NCBI RefSeq assembly: GCF_000725485.1
Contig: NZ_JOAG01000020.1
Location: 309,109-373,108, forward strand
Reading direction: 5' to 3'
Length of the DNA: 64,000 nucleotides
Source: Nonomuraea candida
Lineage (GTDB): Bacteria; Actinomycetota; Actinomycetes; Streptosporangiales; Streptosporangiaceae
Positions 16,059 to 24,215 of the stretch are shown in pieces (position 1 is the stretch's first letter; each line of letters starts with the position of its first letter). The notes under the pieces were generated by a model that worked only from the letters and a program-made list of their open reading frames with translations, searched no databases and was not told where the DNA came from. The position numbers and the translations under genes are program-made.

Positions 16059-19000
16059 GTTCCGGAGGATGACCTCCGGGGTGTCCGCGTCGGGGTTGCT
16101 CTCGATGCGGGACCGCTCGTCCGCGCCGATGAGCCCGAGGCCGTGCAGGATCGCGGCGGCGTTGCGCCGGCACTCCCGGGCGCCCCGCTCCGCCCCGAGG
16201 GCGCGCCGGGTCAGGCCCAGCCCCCACCAGTGGCTCGCCTCCGTGCAACTGCCGAGGTCGTCGGCCGCGCGGTCGGCGTCGAGCGCCATGTGGAAGAAGC
16301 GCTCGGACTCCTCGTGGTGCCCCATGCGCCGGTGCGTCTCGGCGATGTAGCCCAGCGCGATGGCCGCGCCCACCAGGTCCTCGATCTCGCGGGTGATGGC
16401 CAGGGCGTCGCCGAACGCCGTCACGGCCGCCTCCGGGTCGCCGCCGCGCAGGTACGTGAGCCCGAGGTTGGTCAGCGTGATCGCCTCGCCGTACCGGTTG
16501 CCCTGGCCGATCTCCAGCTCGACCGAGAGGCGGAAATGGCCGATGGCCTCCGCGTACCGGCCCAGCCTGCTGTGCACCACGCCCAGGCGGTCGAGCTGGG
16601 CCGCCTCACCCCGGCGGTTGCCGGTCAGCCGGTGCTGCGCGAGCGACACCTTCAGGTGGACCAGCGCCTCGTCGAGCCGGCCGAGGTCGGCCAGCACGTA
16701 ACCGAGGTCGCCGTGCGTCACCGCCCGATGGTGCGGTTCGCCCAGGCGGTCCGCGGCCGCGGCGCCCGCCTCGCTGATCTCCCGCAGCTCCCGCCACCGC
16801 CCCCGCTCGTACAGCGGGAAGAACAGCGCCGCCGACAGGGCGGTGACCAGGTCGTCGGCGCCCAGCGCCGCCGCGCTGCCCAGCGCCGCCGCGCTGCCCA
16901 GCACCGCCGGCAGCTGGGGGGCCTCCGCGTCGACCCACGCGTACACCTGGTGGCGGTCGGCGAAAGCCGGCCGCGCGACCGCCGTCGCCGGGCCCAGCGT
17001 CGTGCGCCAGACGGCGACGGGGATCACCTGGCCGCTGGCGTGCCTGGCGGCGGCCAGGTAGGTGTGCAGCGCCCGCCCGACGGCCCGGCGCCGCTCCTCG
17101 GGCGGGTCGTGCGCCCCGGACAGCTCCCGGGCGAACAGCCGGGTGAGGTCGTGGACGCAGTAGCGTCCCGGGGCGGCGCTCTGCACCAGGTGGGCCTCGG
17201 TGAGCTGGTCGAGCAGGTCCTCCGCGGTCGCGGGGGAGACGCCGGCGAGGGCGGCGGCGGTCTCCACGCCGAGCTCCGTCACGTTGAGCAGGCTCATGGC
17301 CCGGAACATGCGGGCCTGCGCCGGGTCGAGGTCCCGGTAGCCGACCATGAAGCTGGCCCTGACCGCGCGGTCCTCCAGTTCCAGCTCGGTCAGCCGGCGC
17401 CCCTCCTCGGCCAGCCGCTCCGCCAGCATCCGCCAGGTCCACGCGGGCCGGACCGAGAGCCGGGCGGCCGCGATCGACAGCGCCAGGGGCAGGTAGGCGC
17501 ACCGCCGCGCGACGGCGCTCTGGGCCTCGGCGTCGGCGGGCGGCGGCGCGACGCCGCCTCTGGCGTGGCGGGTCAGCAGGGTGCGCGAATCCTCCTCGGA
17601 CAGCACCTCCAGCTCGTACGGGACCCGGCCCTCCAGCGAGGCCAGCGTCCTGCGGCTGGTCACGATGACGCCGCAGGTCGGGCTCGCCGGGAGCAGCGCG
17701 CGCACCTGCCTGGCGTCCAGCACGTTGTCGAAGACGAACAGCAGGCGGCGGCCGGCGGTGCGGGAGCGGAACTGGGCGGCGGCCTCGTCGACGTCCGGGG
17801 GGATGGCGGCGCGGTCCACGCCGAGCGATCGCAGGAGGCGGCCGAGGGACTGCAGGGGGCGCAGGGGTTCGAGGTCCGGCGTCGAGCCGTGCAGGTTGAG
17901 GTAGAGCTGCCCGTCGGGGAACCGGCCGGCCGCCTCCCAGGCTGCCTTCACCGCCAGCGCCGACTTGCCGATGCCGCCGCAGCCGGAGATCACGACGGGT
18001 TGCGGGCGGCCGGCGACCACGTCGCGTACGAGCGCCTCGATCAGCTCCGACCGCCCGACGAACCCCGGCACCACCGGGGGCAGCTCCCGTGGCGTGGCGG
18101 GCGCCCCGGCGCCCGGCGACGGCGCCGCGGGACCGGACCCTTGCGCGGAATCCTGTGCGGGGCCCGGATCCTGTACGGAGCCCGGCCCGCGCGTGGCGGC
18201 CGGGCCTCGCGCCGATCCCGGCCGGCCGTCGGCGTCTCCCGCCGGCGCGCCCGGCGACCGTACTGTCAGCGGGGTTTCCTGCCGGAGCACGTGGAGCTGC
18301 GCCTCCACCAGCTCGGGACCGGGGGACAGCCCCAGGTCGTCGGCCAGCCGCCGGCTGATGTCGCGGAACACCTCCAGCGCGGCGGCCTGCTGTCCGCACC
18401 CGGCAAGGGCGATCATCAACCGCGCGTGCGCCTGCTCGTGCAGCCGTTCCACCTGCGTGATCTCGCGCAGCGGCGGCAGCACGAGATCGTGCCGGCCGAG
18501 CGAGCCGGCCACGTCCGCGAACTCGAGCACGGCCGTCACCCGCTCCGCGCTCAACGCGCAGACCTTCGGATGCTCGCGCAGCGCCAGGACGTCCAGCAGC
18601 GGGCTGTCCCGCCACCACTCGATCGCCTGCGCGTAGGACGCGGCCGCCGCGTCCAGCTCGGCCCGGTCACGGTGCTCGCGCGCCTGGCGGAGCAGACCTC
18701 TGAACGCCAGCGTGTCCACCTCGCCGTCCGCCACGGACAGCTGGTAGCCGTGCCGGCGGCAGCTGATGAGCTCCTGGCGCCGCGCCGGGCTCCCGTGGTG
18801 GTGCAGGGCACGGCGCAGCTTGCTGACATGGCCGTGCACCGCCCTGATGTGCCCCTCGCCGGCCGCGTCCCCCCACAGCGCCTCGGCGATGGACTCCATC
18901 GGCACCACCTGGTTGGCCGACAGCGCCAGCAGCCCCAGTACGCAGCGCTGCCGCTCGCCGCGCAACGGCACGACGGCCCCGCGCGCCCGCACCTCCAGCG

Positions 19001-19244
19001 GGCCCAGGATCCGCAGCCAGACCGTGGACGCCCCCCGGCCGCCGGGGGAGCCGTCCGGTCGTGCCCCGGCGAGCGGAAGGACGTCCGACAGGCGGCGTAC
19101 GGTCTCGGCGCGTGGCCGCCGCGTACGCCCCTGCTCGACGTCGCGGATCACGGCCACGCTCACCCCGGCCTGGGCGGCCAGCTCCTGCTGGGTAAGGCCG
19201 GCCTGCTCACGCCGCAGGCGCAGCACGTCACTCAGGTTCTCCAT
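16053..19244 (-). CDS. Large regulator: XRE helix-turn-helix, SARP domains, NB-ARC ATPase and TPRs
   Basis: The ATG at 19244 is used; a GTG precedes it directly. The 1063-aa protein begins with a lambda-repressor-like helix-turn-helix (LRREQAGLTQQELAAQAGVS). It continues with an OmpR-type winged helix (about 75-165, VWLRILGPLEVRARGAVVPL) and the BTAD domain (about 175-320). A Pro/Gly/Ser linker leads to an NB-ARC ATPase with P-loop ISGCGGIGKSALAVK near residue 415, and TPR repeats fill about 800-1040. SARPs activate antibiotic clusters. Having two DNA-binding modules is unusual. It sits directly upstream of the six-cysteine peptide operon on the same strand, so it is probably its pathway activator. 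Confidence 0.88.
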   Translation of the reverse strand: MENLSDVLRLRREQAGLTQQELAAQAGVSVAVIRDVEQGRTRRPRAETVRRLSDVLPLAGARPDGSPGGRGASTVWLRILGPLEVRARGAVVPLRGERQRCVLGLLALSANQVVPMESIAEALWGDAAGEGHIRAVHGHVSKLRRALHHHGSPARRQELISCRRHGYQLSVADGEVDTLAFRGLLRQAREHRDRAELDAAAASYAQAIEWWRDSPLLDVLALREHPKVCALSAERVTAVLEFADVAGSLGRHDLVLPPLREITQVERLHEQAHARLMIALAGCGQQAAALEVFRDISRRLADDLGLSPGPELVEAQLHVLRQETPLTVRSPGAPAGDADGRPGSARGPAATRGPGSVQDPGPAQDSAQGSGPAAPSPGAGAPATPRELPPVVPGFVGRSELIEALVRDVVAGRPQPVVISGCGGIGKSALAVKAAWEAAGRFPDGQLYLNLHGSTPDLEPLRPLQSLGRLLRSLGVDRAAIPPDVDEAAAQFRSRTAGRRLLFVFDNVLDARQVRALLPASPTCGVIVTSRRTLASLEGRVPYELEVLSEEDSRTLLTRHARGGVAPPPADAEAQSAVARRCAYLPLALSIAAARLSVRPAWTWRMLAERLAEEGRRLTELELEDRAVRASFMVGYRDLDPAQARMFRAMSLLNVTELGVETAAALAGVSPATAEDLLDQLTEAHLVQSAAPGRYCVHDLTRLFARELSGAHDPPEERRRAVGRALHTYLAAARHASGQVIPVAVWRTTLGPATAVARPAFADRHQVYAWVDAEAPQLPAVLGSAAALGSAAALGADDLVTALSAALFFPLYERGRWRELREISEAGAAAADRLGEPHHRAVTHGDLGYVLADLGRLDEALVHLKVSLAQHRLTGNRRGEAAQLDRLGVVHSRLGRYAEAIGHFRLSVELEIGQGNRYGEAITLTNLGLTYLRGGDPEAAVTAFGDALAITREIEDLVGAAIALGYIAETHRRMGHHEESERFFHMALDADRAADDLGSCTEASHWWGLGLTRRALGAERGARECRRNAAAILHGLGLIGADERSRIESNPDADTPEVILRNL

Positions 19245-19630
19245 CACTCGTCGCCCTCACGGAAGGGATGAGGAGTTCGAGAGCGATCACACGCCGGCTC
19301 TCGACGAAGAGCCTTACCCGTCCGCTCATGTCGCGCAAGGGGCTCAAGGGACTCGGAGGCCAAAGCCCGCCGGCGCCGGGCCCGCTCGCCCGCTCGTCCG
19401 CTCGTGGATGGAGGGCAGGCGGGGCAGGAGGCGTAGAACTTCGCCCGGCGGGCCGGACTCGTCGCGCGGATCGCGCGGCCCCTGCCCGGGAGATGCATCC
19501 CGGCCCGCCCGCAGGGCCACCCTGCCATCATCCACCCCCGGCCCGCGCCCGGCCACCTGCGGCGCACCCGTCCGAAGCGCGCCGACCGGCGCGGCCGAGG
19601 CCGCGACCTCCGGGAGACCCCGGTGGAGGG
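19245..19630. other. Intergenic region between divergent SARP and TetR operon
   Basis: No gene is supported here; all frames are shadows with poor codon pattern. The region should contain the SARP promoter near 19245-19400. Nothing resembling a strong -35/-10 pair was seen. Confidence 0.4.
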
Positions 19631-19653
19631 CCATACCATAAGGTACGGTATGG
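19631..19653 (+). promoter_or_regulatory. Palindromic operator, probably for the adjacent TetR
   Basis: CCATACC at 19631-19637 is repeated inverted as GGTATGG at 19647-19653 around nine bases; the spacer contains TAAGGTAC, giving a nested TACC/GGTA dyad. The site lies 34 bases upstream of the small leader ORF of the TetR operon, where a self-repressing TetR would bind. Confidence 0.7.
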
Positions 19654-19687
19654 TCGGCTTGCGGAAGATCGAAGGAGCTGAACCGCC

Positions 19688-19777
19688 ATGACGACGACAG
19701 ACCATCCACGCGGCAGGGACGACGGCCCCGGCACGCCCCCGGGAGCACCGGGGCCCGCCGTCCCGGTGATCGGCTGA
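19688..19777 (+). CDS. Small 29-aa leader ORF before the TetR gene
   Basis: ATG at 19688 is preceded by GAAGGAG, the best ribosome site in this region. The ORF (MTTTDHPRGRDDGPGTPPG and ten more residues) ends six bases before the TetR ATG, which has no ribosome site of its own. It probably serves translational coupling rather than making a functional peptide. It could alternatively be the truncated start of a lost gene. Confidence 0.45.
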   Translation: MTTTDHPRGRDDGPGTPPGAPGPAVPVIG

Positions 19778-19783
19778 CCGGCC

Positions 19784-20341
19784 ATGGCGTCCAAACGCGA
19801 CTGGCTGGAGACCGGGCTGCGCGTGCTGACCGAGGACGGCGCGCGGGCGCTGACCATCGAGCGGCTGTGCGGCGAGCTCGACCTCACCAAGGGCTCCTTC
19901 TACCACCACTTCAAGGGCATGACGGGCTTCAAGAAGGACCTGCTCGCCCACTTCGAGGCCGAGCACACCGCCCGCTTCATCTCCGCCGTCGAGGGCACCG
20001 GCGAGCCCGCCAGGGCCCGGCTGGACCGCCTGGTGGACCTGGTGCTGGACGACGAGCGGGGCAGCGAGGGCCTGGAGGGCGCCGTGCGCGCCTGGGCCCA
20101 GCAGGACGCCGGTGTGCGCGCCGTGCAGGAGCGCGTGGACCGCACGCGCATCGACTACCTGCGCGTCCTGTGGCGCGACCTCGGCGGGCCCGAGCCCGAC
20201 GTCACCCCCATGGCCCACCTGCTCTACCTGGTGCTCATCGGCGCCCAGCAGGTCATTCCCCCTGTCCCCGCGCCCGAGCTGCGCGACATCTACCACCTGG
20301 CCCTGCGCCTGGCCCCGAACGAGGAGGCGGACCCCGCATGA
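19784..20341 (+). CDS. TetR family transcriptional regulator
   Basis: The 185-aa protein has an N-terminal TetR helix-turn-helix (ALTIERLCGELDLTKGSFYHHFKG) and a helical ligand-binding C-terminal domain with no clear ligand signature. It is the first main gene of a three-gene operon with DUF6463-like and NAD-epimerase genes, joined by ATGA and GTGA overlaps. The palindrome at 19631-19653 is its likely operator. It probably represses this operon until a small molecule binds. Confidence 0.9.
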   Translation: MASKRDWLETGLRVLTEDGARALTIERLCGELDLTKGSFYHHFKGMTGFKKDLLAHFEAEHTARFISAVEGTGEPARARLDRLVDLVLDDERGSEGLEGAVRAWAQQDAGVRAVQERVDRTRIDYLRVLWRDLGGPEPDVTPMAHLLYLVLIGAQQVIPPVPAPELRDIYHLALRLAPNEEADPA

Positions 20342-20736
20342 CCACCCTGAACCGCTGGATCCCCCGGCTGCTCATCGCCACCGCCGTGCTGCACTTCGGC
20401 TGGGCCTTCGTCCAGCCCAACGCGTGGGCGGCCATCGCCGCCGACGGGTTCGTGCGCAGCGTCGTCGACACCGGCGCGGCCGACTACTTCGCCCGCGAGG
20501 CCAGCGTCTGGTTCATGGTCTCCGGCGTCGCGCTGCTCGCCCTGGGCACGCTGGCCCGCCACATCGTCCGCACGACGGGCCGGCTGCCCGCCCAGTTGGG
20601 GTGGTACCTGGTGCTCCTCGGCCTGGCGTTGTGCGCCATCTACTTCCCCGTCACCGGCGGCTGGCCGGTGCTGGCCATCGGGGTGCTCGCGCTCGTCGCG
20701 GCCCGCCGCGGCGCGGACGAGGGGGCGCGGGCGTGA
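20338..20736 (+). CDS. Small DUF6463-like membrane protein
   Basis: The 132-aa product has four hydrophobic helices: WIPRLLIATAVLHFGWAFV, VWFMVSGVALLALGTLA, LGWYLVLLGLALCAIYFP and WPVLAIGVLALVAARRG. The ATG overlaps the TetR stop and the gene's stop overlaps the next GTG, so it is co-translated with both neighbours. Length and helix pattern match DUF6463 proteins, often found beside TetR regulators. The function is unknown. Confidence 0.75.
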   Translation: MTTLNRWIPRLLIATAVLHFGWAFVQPNAWAAIAADGFVRSVVDTGAADYFAREASVWFMVSGVALLALGTLARHIVRTTGRLPAQLGWYLVLLGLALCAIYFPVTGGWPVLAIGVLALVAARRGADEGARA

Positions 20737-21662
20737 ACGTGCTGCTCGCCGGCGCCACCGGCACCCTCGGCACCGTGCTGGTCCGGCACCTGCTCGCCGC
20801 CGGCCACGCCGTGACGGGCCTGACCCGCTCCGGCGCGGGCGCGGCCCGGCTCGCCACGCTGGGCGCCGTCCCGGTGGTCGCCGACGTCATGGACCGGCAG
20901 GCCCTGCTGCGCGCCCTCGACGGGGTGCGGGCCGACGCCGTCGTGCACCAGGCCACCGCGATCGCCGGCCTGCCGCTCTTCCATCGCGCCCTCTACGCCA
21001 CCGACGCGCTGCGCGAGCGCGGCACCGCCCACCTCGTCGAGGCCGCCGGCGCCGTGGGCGCCCGCAGGTTCGTCACCCAGTCGTTCTTCCTCGGCTACGG
21101 CTATCGTGACCACGGCGAGGAGCCGGTCACCGAGGACCGCCCGTTCGCCGAGCCGGGGCAGGGCGCCTTCGACCCCCACATGCGCTCGATGCGCGCCAAC
21201 GAGGAGCAGGTCTTCTCCGCCCCCGGCGTCGAGGGCGTCTCCCTGCGCTACGGCATGTTCTACGGCCCGGAGCCGAGCACCCGCAAGCTGATGGACCTGG
21301 CCGGCAAACGGCTGCTGCCCGTGCCGGACCCGGCGGGCACCGTCGCGCTCATCCACATCGAGGACGCCGCCTCGGCCACGGTCGCCGCCCTGGAACGCGG
21401 CGTGCCCGGGCGGGCCTACAACATCGCCGACGACGAGCCCGCCCGCTTCGACGACTACGTCCGGGCGCTGGCGGCCGCGGCCGGGGGACCGGCCCCGCTG
21501 CGGATGCCGGCCTGGCTGCTGCGCGCGACCCCGTACATGTACGCCCTCATGGTCGCGACCCGCATCCGGCTGAGCACCGGGCGCGCCAAGGCCGAGCTGG
21601 GCTGGACCCCGGCCTACCCGTCCTACCGCGAGGGGCTGGCGACCCTGACCGCCCCGCGCTGA
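20733..21662 (+). CDS. NAD(P)-dependent epimerase/dehydratase (extended SDR)
   Basis: GTG at 20733 overlaps the previous stop (GTGA). The 309-aa product has an N-terminal Rossmann motif, VLLAGATGTLGTVLVRHLLAAGH, and a later RRFVTQSFFLGYGY where SDR enzymes carry the catalytic Tyr. The usual YxxxK is not obvious (MRSMRANEEQVFS), so this may be an atypical SDR that binds NAD(P) without classic catalysis. A later motif, HIEDAASATVAALERGVPGRAYNIADD, is typical of the nucleotide-sugar epimerase-like family. The substrate is unknown. Confidence 0.82.
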   Translation: MNVLLAGATGTLGTVLVRHLLAAGHAVTGLTRSGAGAARLATLGAVPVVADVMDRQALLRALDGVRADAVVHQATAIAGLPLFHRALYATDALRERGTAHLVEAAGAVGARRFVTQSFFLGYGYRDHGEEPVTEDRPFAEPGQGAFDPHMRSMRANEEQVFSAPGVEGVSLRYGMFYGPEPSTRKLMDLAGKRLLPVPDPAGTVALIHIEDAASATVAALERGVPGRAYNIADDEPARFDDYVRALAAAAGGPAPLRMPAWLLRATPYMYALMVATRIRLSTGRAKAELGWTPAYPSYREGLATLTAPR

Positions 21663-21694
21663 CCGGCGGTACGTGCGGCGCGCCGGGAGAAATC

Positions 21695-21720
21695 GGCCCG
21701 GTCTCATCGCGAACCGGGCC
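21695..21720 (+). terminator. Rho-independent-like terminator after the epimerase gene
   Basis: GGCCCGGT (21695-21702) pairs with ACCGGGCC (21713-21720) and is followed by TCCTTTGTT. The stem, location 33 bases after the stop and T-rich tail support termination of the TetR operon. Confidence 0.75.
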
Positions 21721-21869
21721 TCCTTTGTTACGGCCTTCTGCAATTGCATATTCGTACACCCGGAATAATCAGCCGTGAATTGAGCAATAAAGCATATTTC
21801 TGGAAAACAGGCGCCCTGTCACGATGAGCCGTGATGTCCATCCGACACCCCTTAATCCAAGGAGCGCCG

Positions 21870-22394
21870 ATGAGAAGACTGCTGATCGCCATCGTCGTCG
21901 CGGCGGCGGCCGTCGTGGGCCTTTCCCCCGCCCAGGCAGGAGCATCGGCGCAGATGCTCGGCCCCAGTCAGAACGTCTGCGCGAACGCCCCCATCCCCAC
22001 CGGCTGGATTCCGACGGCCTATTTCGACTGGTACCAGTGCGGCCAGCCCGGCACCATCTACTACAACGCGAAGACCATCAAGGATGTGACCGACACCTCC
22101 GCCGGCGGCACGGTGACCGGCTGCATCACGCCGCCGCCCCCGGCCGGGTTCTACGCCACCGCGCTGTCCTACTCCTACGACTGTGAGATCAGCAAGACGC
22201 CCAACGGGGTGCTCAACAACCAGCAGACCCTGACGAACCTCAACGGCCTGCCCTCCGGCCGCACCCTCGTCATCTGCGGCGTGCAGTCGGCGCCGCCCGG
22301 CTGGACCGTCGTCTCCGTCGTGCGCAGCTACCTGTGCGTCTACGCCCGGGGCGGCGGGGTCGGCGACAACGCCGTGTCGATCCGCAAGCTCTGA
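21870..22394 (+). CDS. Small secreted protein with repeated Cys/Trp/Gly motifs
   Basis: The ATG at 21870 has AAGGAG nearby; earlier Met codons in frame lack one. Residues 1-30 are a clear Sec signal (MRRLLIAIVVAAAAVVG...AQAGA). The mature part, about 145 aa, has three repeats of the form C-x-P-x-G-(W/F)-x-x-T ending in a Cys (FDWYQC, SYSYDC, VRSYLC), suggesting a small disulfide-braced, repeated fold. I do not recognise the family. The upstream 21721-21830 region is AT-rich and likely holds the promoter. It is monocistronic, ending in a strong hairpin. Confidence 0.75.
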   Translation: MRRLLIAIVVAAAAVVGLSPAQAGASAQMLGPSQNVCANAPIPTGWIPTAYFDWYQCGQPGTIYYNAKTIKDVTDTSAGGTVTGCITPPPPAGFYATALSYSYDCEISKTPNGVLNNQQTLTNLNGLPSGRTLVICGVQSAPPGWTVVSVVRSYLCVYARGGGVGDNAVSIRKL

Positions 22395-22407
22395 CCCCTC
22401 GCGCGTC

Positions 22408-22444
22408 GAGCCCGGCGCCCCCGGCCAAGGGGGGCGCCGGGCTC
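22408..22444 (+). terminator. Strong hairpin terminator after the secreted protein
   Basis: A perfect 15-bp stem (22408-22422 with 22430-22444) around GGCCAAG lies 13 bases past the stop. It is followed by TTCCGTTC. This isolates the secreted-protein gene from the transporter operon. Confidence 0.8.
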
Positions 22445-22541
22445 TTCCGTTCGCCCCGGGGGGCACCCCCGCGGTAAATCTCTACAATTTAGGTAGGTTA
22501 TGCTGGTTGTGTCGTCAGTGCTCATGAAAGGCAGCACCCCC

Positions 22542-24215
22542 ATGTCTCCATCCAGGCCGCTGTTCACCGCCGTCATGGTCGCCGTCGTGGGCCTGCTCGG
22601 CGCCTGTGGCGGCGGCGGTGGCAGTGGCGGTGGCAGTGGCGGTGGCAGCGGCGGTGACAGCGCAGGCGGCACAGCCGGCGCGGGCACCACGGCGGGCGGC
22701 GCGCCCGTGTACGGCGGCACGCTGACCTACCTGGAGCATCAGCCGCCGACCTGCCTCTACCTGCCCGCAGCCGGCTTCTATCCCAACGGCGGCATCCTCA
22801 ACCAGCTCACCGACAAGCTGACCTGGCAGAACCCCGAGACGCTCGAGATCGAGCCATGGATCGCCACCAAGTGGGAGATCAACGAGGACGCCACCGAGTT
22901 CACCTTCCACCTGCGCGACGGCGTCACCTTCAGCGACGGCAGCCCGCTCGACGCCTCCGCCGTGGCGGCCAACTTCGACGTGTACGGCCGCGGCGACGAC
23001 CGGCTCAAGCTGCCCGTCGCCGAGTTCGTCAACAACTACGAGCGCAGCGAGGTCATCGACGCCAGGACCGTGCGCTTCCACTTCGACCGGTCCTCGCCGG
23101 GCTTCCTCCAGGGCACCTCCGTGATCGGCGCCGGGCTGGTGTCGAAGAAGACCATCTCCCTGCCGTACGAGGAGCAGTGCCGGATCGAGAACATCGCCGG
23201 CTCCGGCCCCTTCATCCTCAAGAAGCACGTGGTGGACAAGGAGGTCCACCTGGCCGCCCGCGAGGACTACGACTGGGCGCCGCCGTCGTCGAAGCACCAG
23301 GGCCGGGCGTACCTCGACGAGATCAAGATCATCTTCACGCCGGAGGACAACGTCCGCGTCGGCGCGCTGCTCTCGGGCCAGGCCGACATGGTCCGCTACG
23401 TGCAGGCCTACGACGAGCAGACCGTCAAGGACGCCGGCTTCCAGATCTACGCCGAGCCCACCCGGGGCGTGAACAACGGCCTCTACCTGCGGCCGGGCAA
23501 CAGCCTCCTCAAGGACCCCGACGTCCGCACCGCGCTGCGCCTGGGCACGAACGCCAAGGAGATCGTCGACACCCTGTTCACCGAGAGCTACCCGGTCGCC
23601 ACCTCCGTGCTCAGCCACCTCGCCCAGGGCTACGTGGACCTGTCCGCGCGGCTCGCCCACGACCCGGTCAAGGCCGGCGAGCTGCTCGACAAGGCGGGCT
23701 GGACCCCGGGCCCCGACGGCGTCCGGGTCAAGGACGGCAAGCGGCTCCAGCTCGGCGTCTTCGTCTCCGGGCCGCAGCCGCTGTCGAAGCAGACCCTCGA
23801 ACTCGTCGCCCAGCAGTGGACGAAGATCGGCGTGAAGCTGGAGATCCGCCCCGCCGACGCCGGCACCCAGGCCGTGGACATCAAGGACGCCGAGAAGACC
23901 GCCATCCAGCACGGCATGGTCGGCCGCGCCGACCAGGACGTCATCAAGAGCCACTTCCACAGCCGCAACCGCGACGTCATCCTCTCCGACGACGCGAAGC
24001 TGGACCGGCTGGTGGAGGAGCAGTCCGCGGAGCCCGACCCGGCCGCCCGCGACGCCAAGGTCGCCGAGATCCAGCGGTACGTCATCGACCGGGGCTACGC
24101 CATCCCCCTGTTCGAGGAGCCCCAGGTCTACGGCGCCGCGCCGCACGTGCGGGGCGTGGCCTTCGAGGCGGTCGCCCGGCCCTGGTTCTACTCGGTGTGG
24201 AAGTCGCAGCCGTGA
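22542..24215 (+). CDS. ABC importer substrate-binding lipoprotein, family 5
   Basis: ATG at 22542 (MSPSRPLF) gives 557 aa; an ATG at 22524 is also possible. A signal ends in lipobox VVGLLGACGG, followed by a Gly/Ser linker with a (GGGS)n-like repeat. The SBP family 5 fold follows (YGGTLTYLEHQPPTCLY; TEFTFHLRDGVTFSDGSPL; DVRTALRLGTNAKEIVD). It resembles the binding protein of the KPN_01854 group (memory of the TIGR family), which co-occurs with the luciferase-like and CMD proteins encoded downstream. It binds an unknown peptide-like or organic ligand outside the cell. Confidence 0.88.
   Translation: MSPSRPLFTAVMVAVVGLLGACGGGGGSGGGSGGGSGGDSAGGTAGAGTTAGGAPVYGGTLTYLEHQPPTCLYLPAAGFYPNGGILNQLTDKLTWQNPETLEIEPWIATKWEINEDATEFTFHLRDGVTFSDGSPLDASAVAANFDVYGRGDDRLKLPVAEFVNNYERSEVIDARTVRFHFDRSSPGFLQGTSVIGAGLVSKKTISLPYEEQCRIENIAGSGPFILKKHVVDKEVHLAAREDYDWAPPSSKHQGRAYLDEIKIIFTPEDNVRVGALLSGQADMVRYVQAYDEQTVKDAGFQIYAEPTRGVNNGLYLRPGNSLLKDPDVRTALRLGTNAKEIVDTLFTESYPVATSVLSHLAQGYVDLSARLAHDPVKAGELLDKAGWTPGPDGVRVKDGKRLQLGVFVSGPQPLSKQTLELVAQQWTKIGVKLEIRPADAGTQAVDIKDAEKTAIQHGMVGRADQDVIKSHFHSRNRDVILSDDAKLDRLVEEQSAEPDPAARDAKVAEIQRYVIDRGYAIPLFEEPQVYGAAPHVRGVAFEAVARPWFYSVWKSQP

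Noticed and set aside
15981-19271. 1096-aa plus-strand frame opposite the large SARP
   Set aside because: It is an antisense shadow with no domain and Gln/Arg/His-rich composition.
19244-20296. 350-aa minus-strand frame opposite the TetR operon
   Set aside because: It is a shadow of the TetR gene on the other strand; the plus-strand frame has a clear helix-turn-helix.
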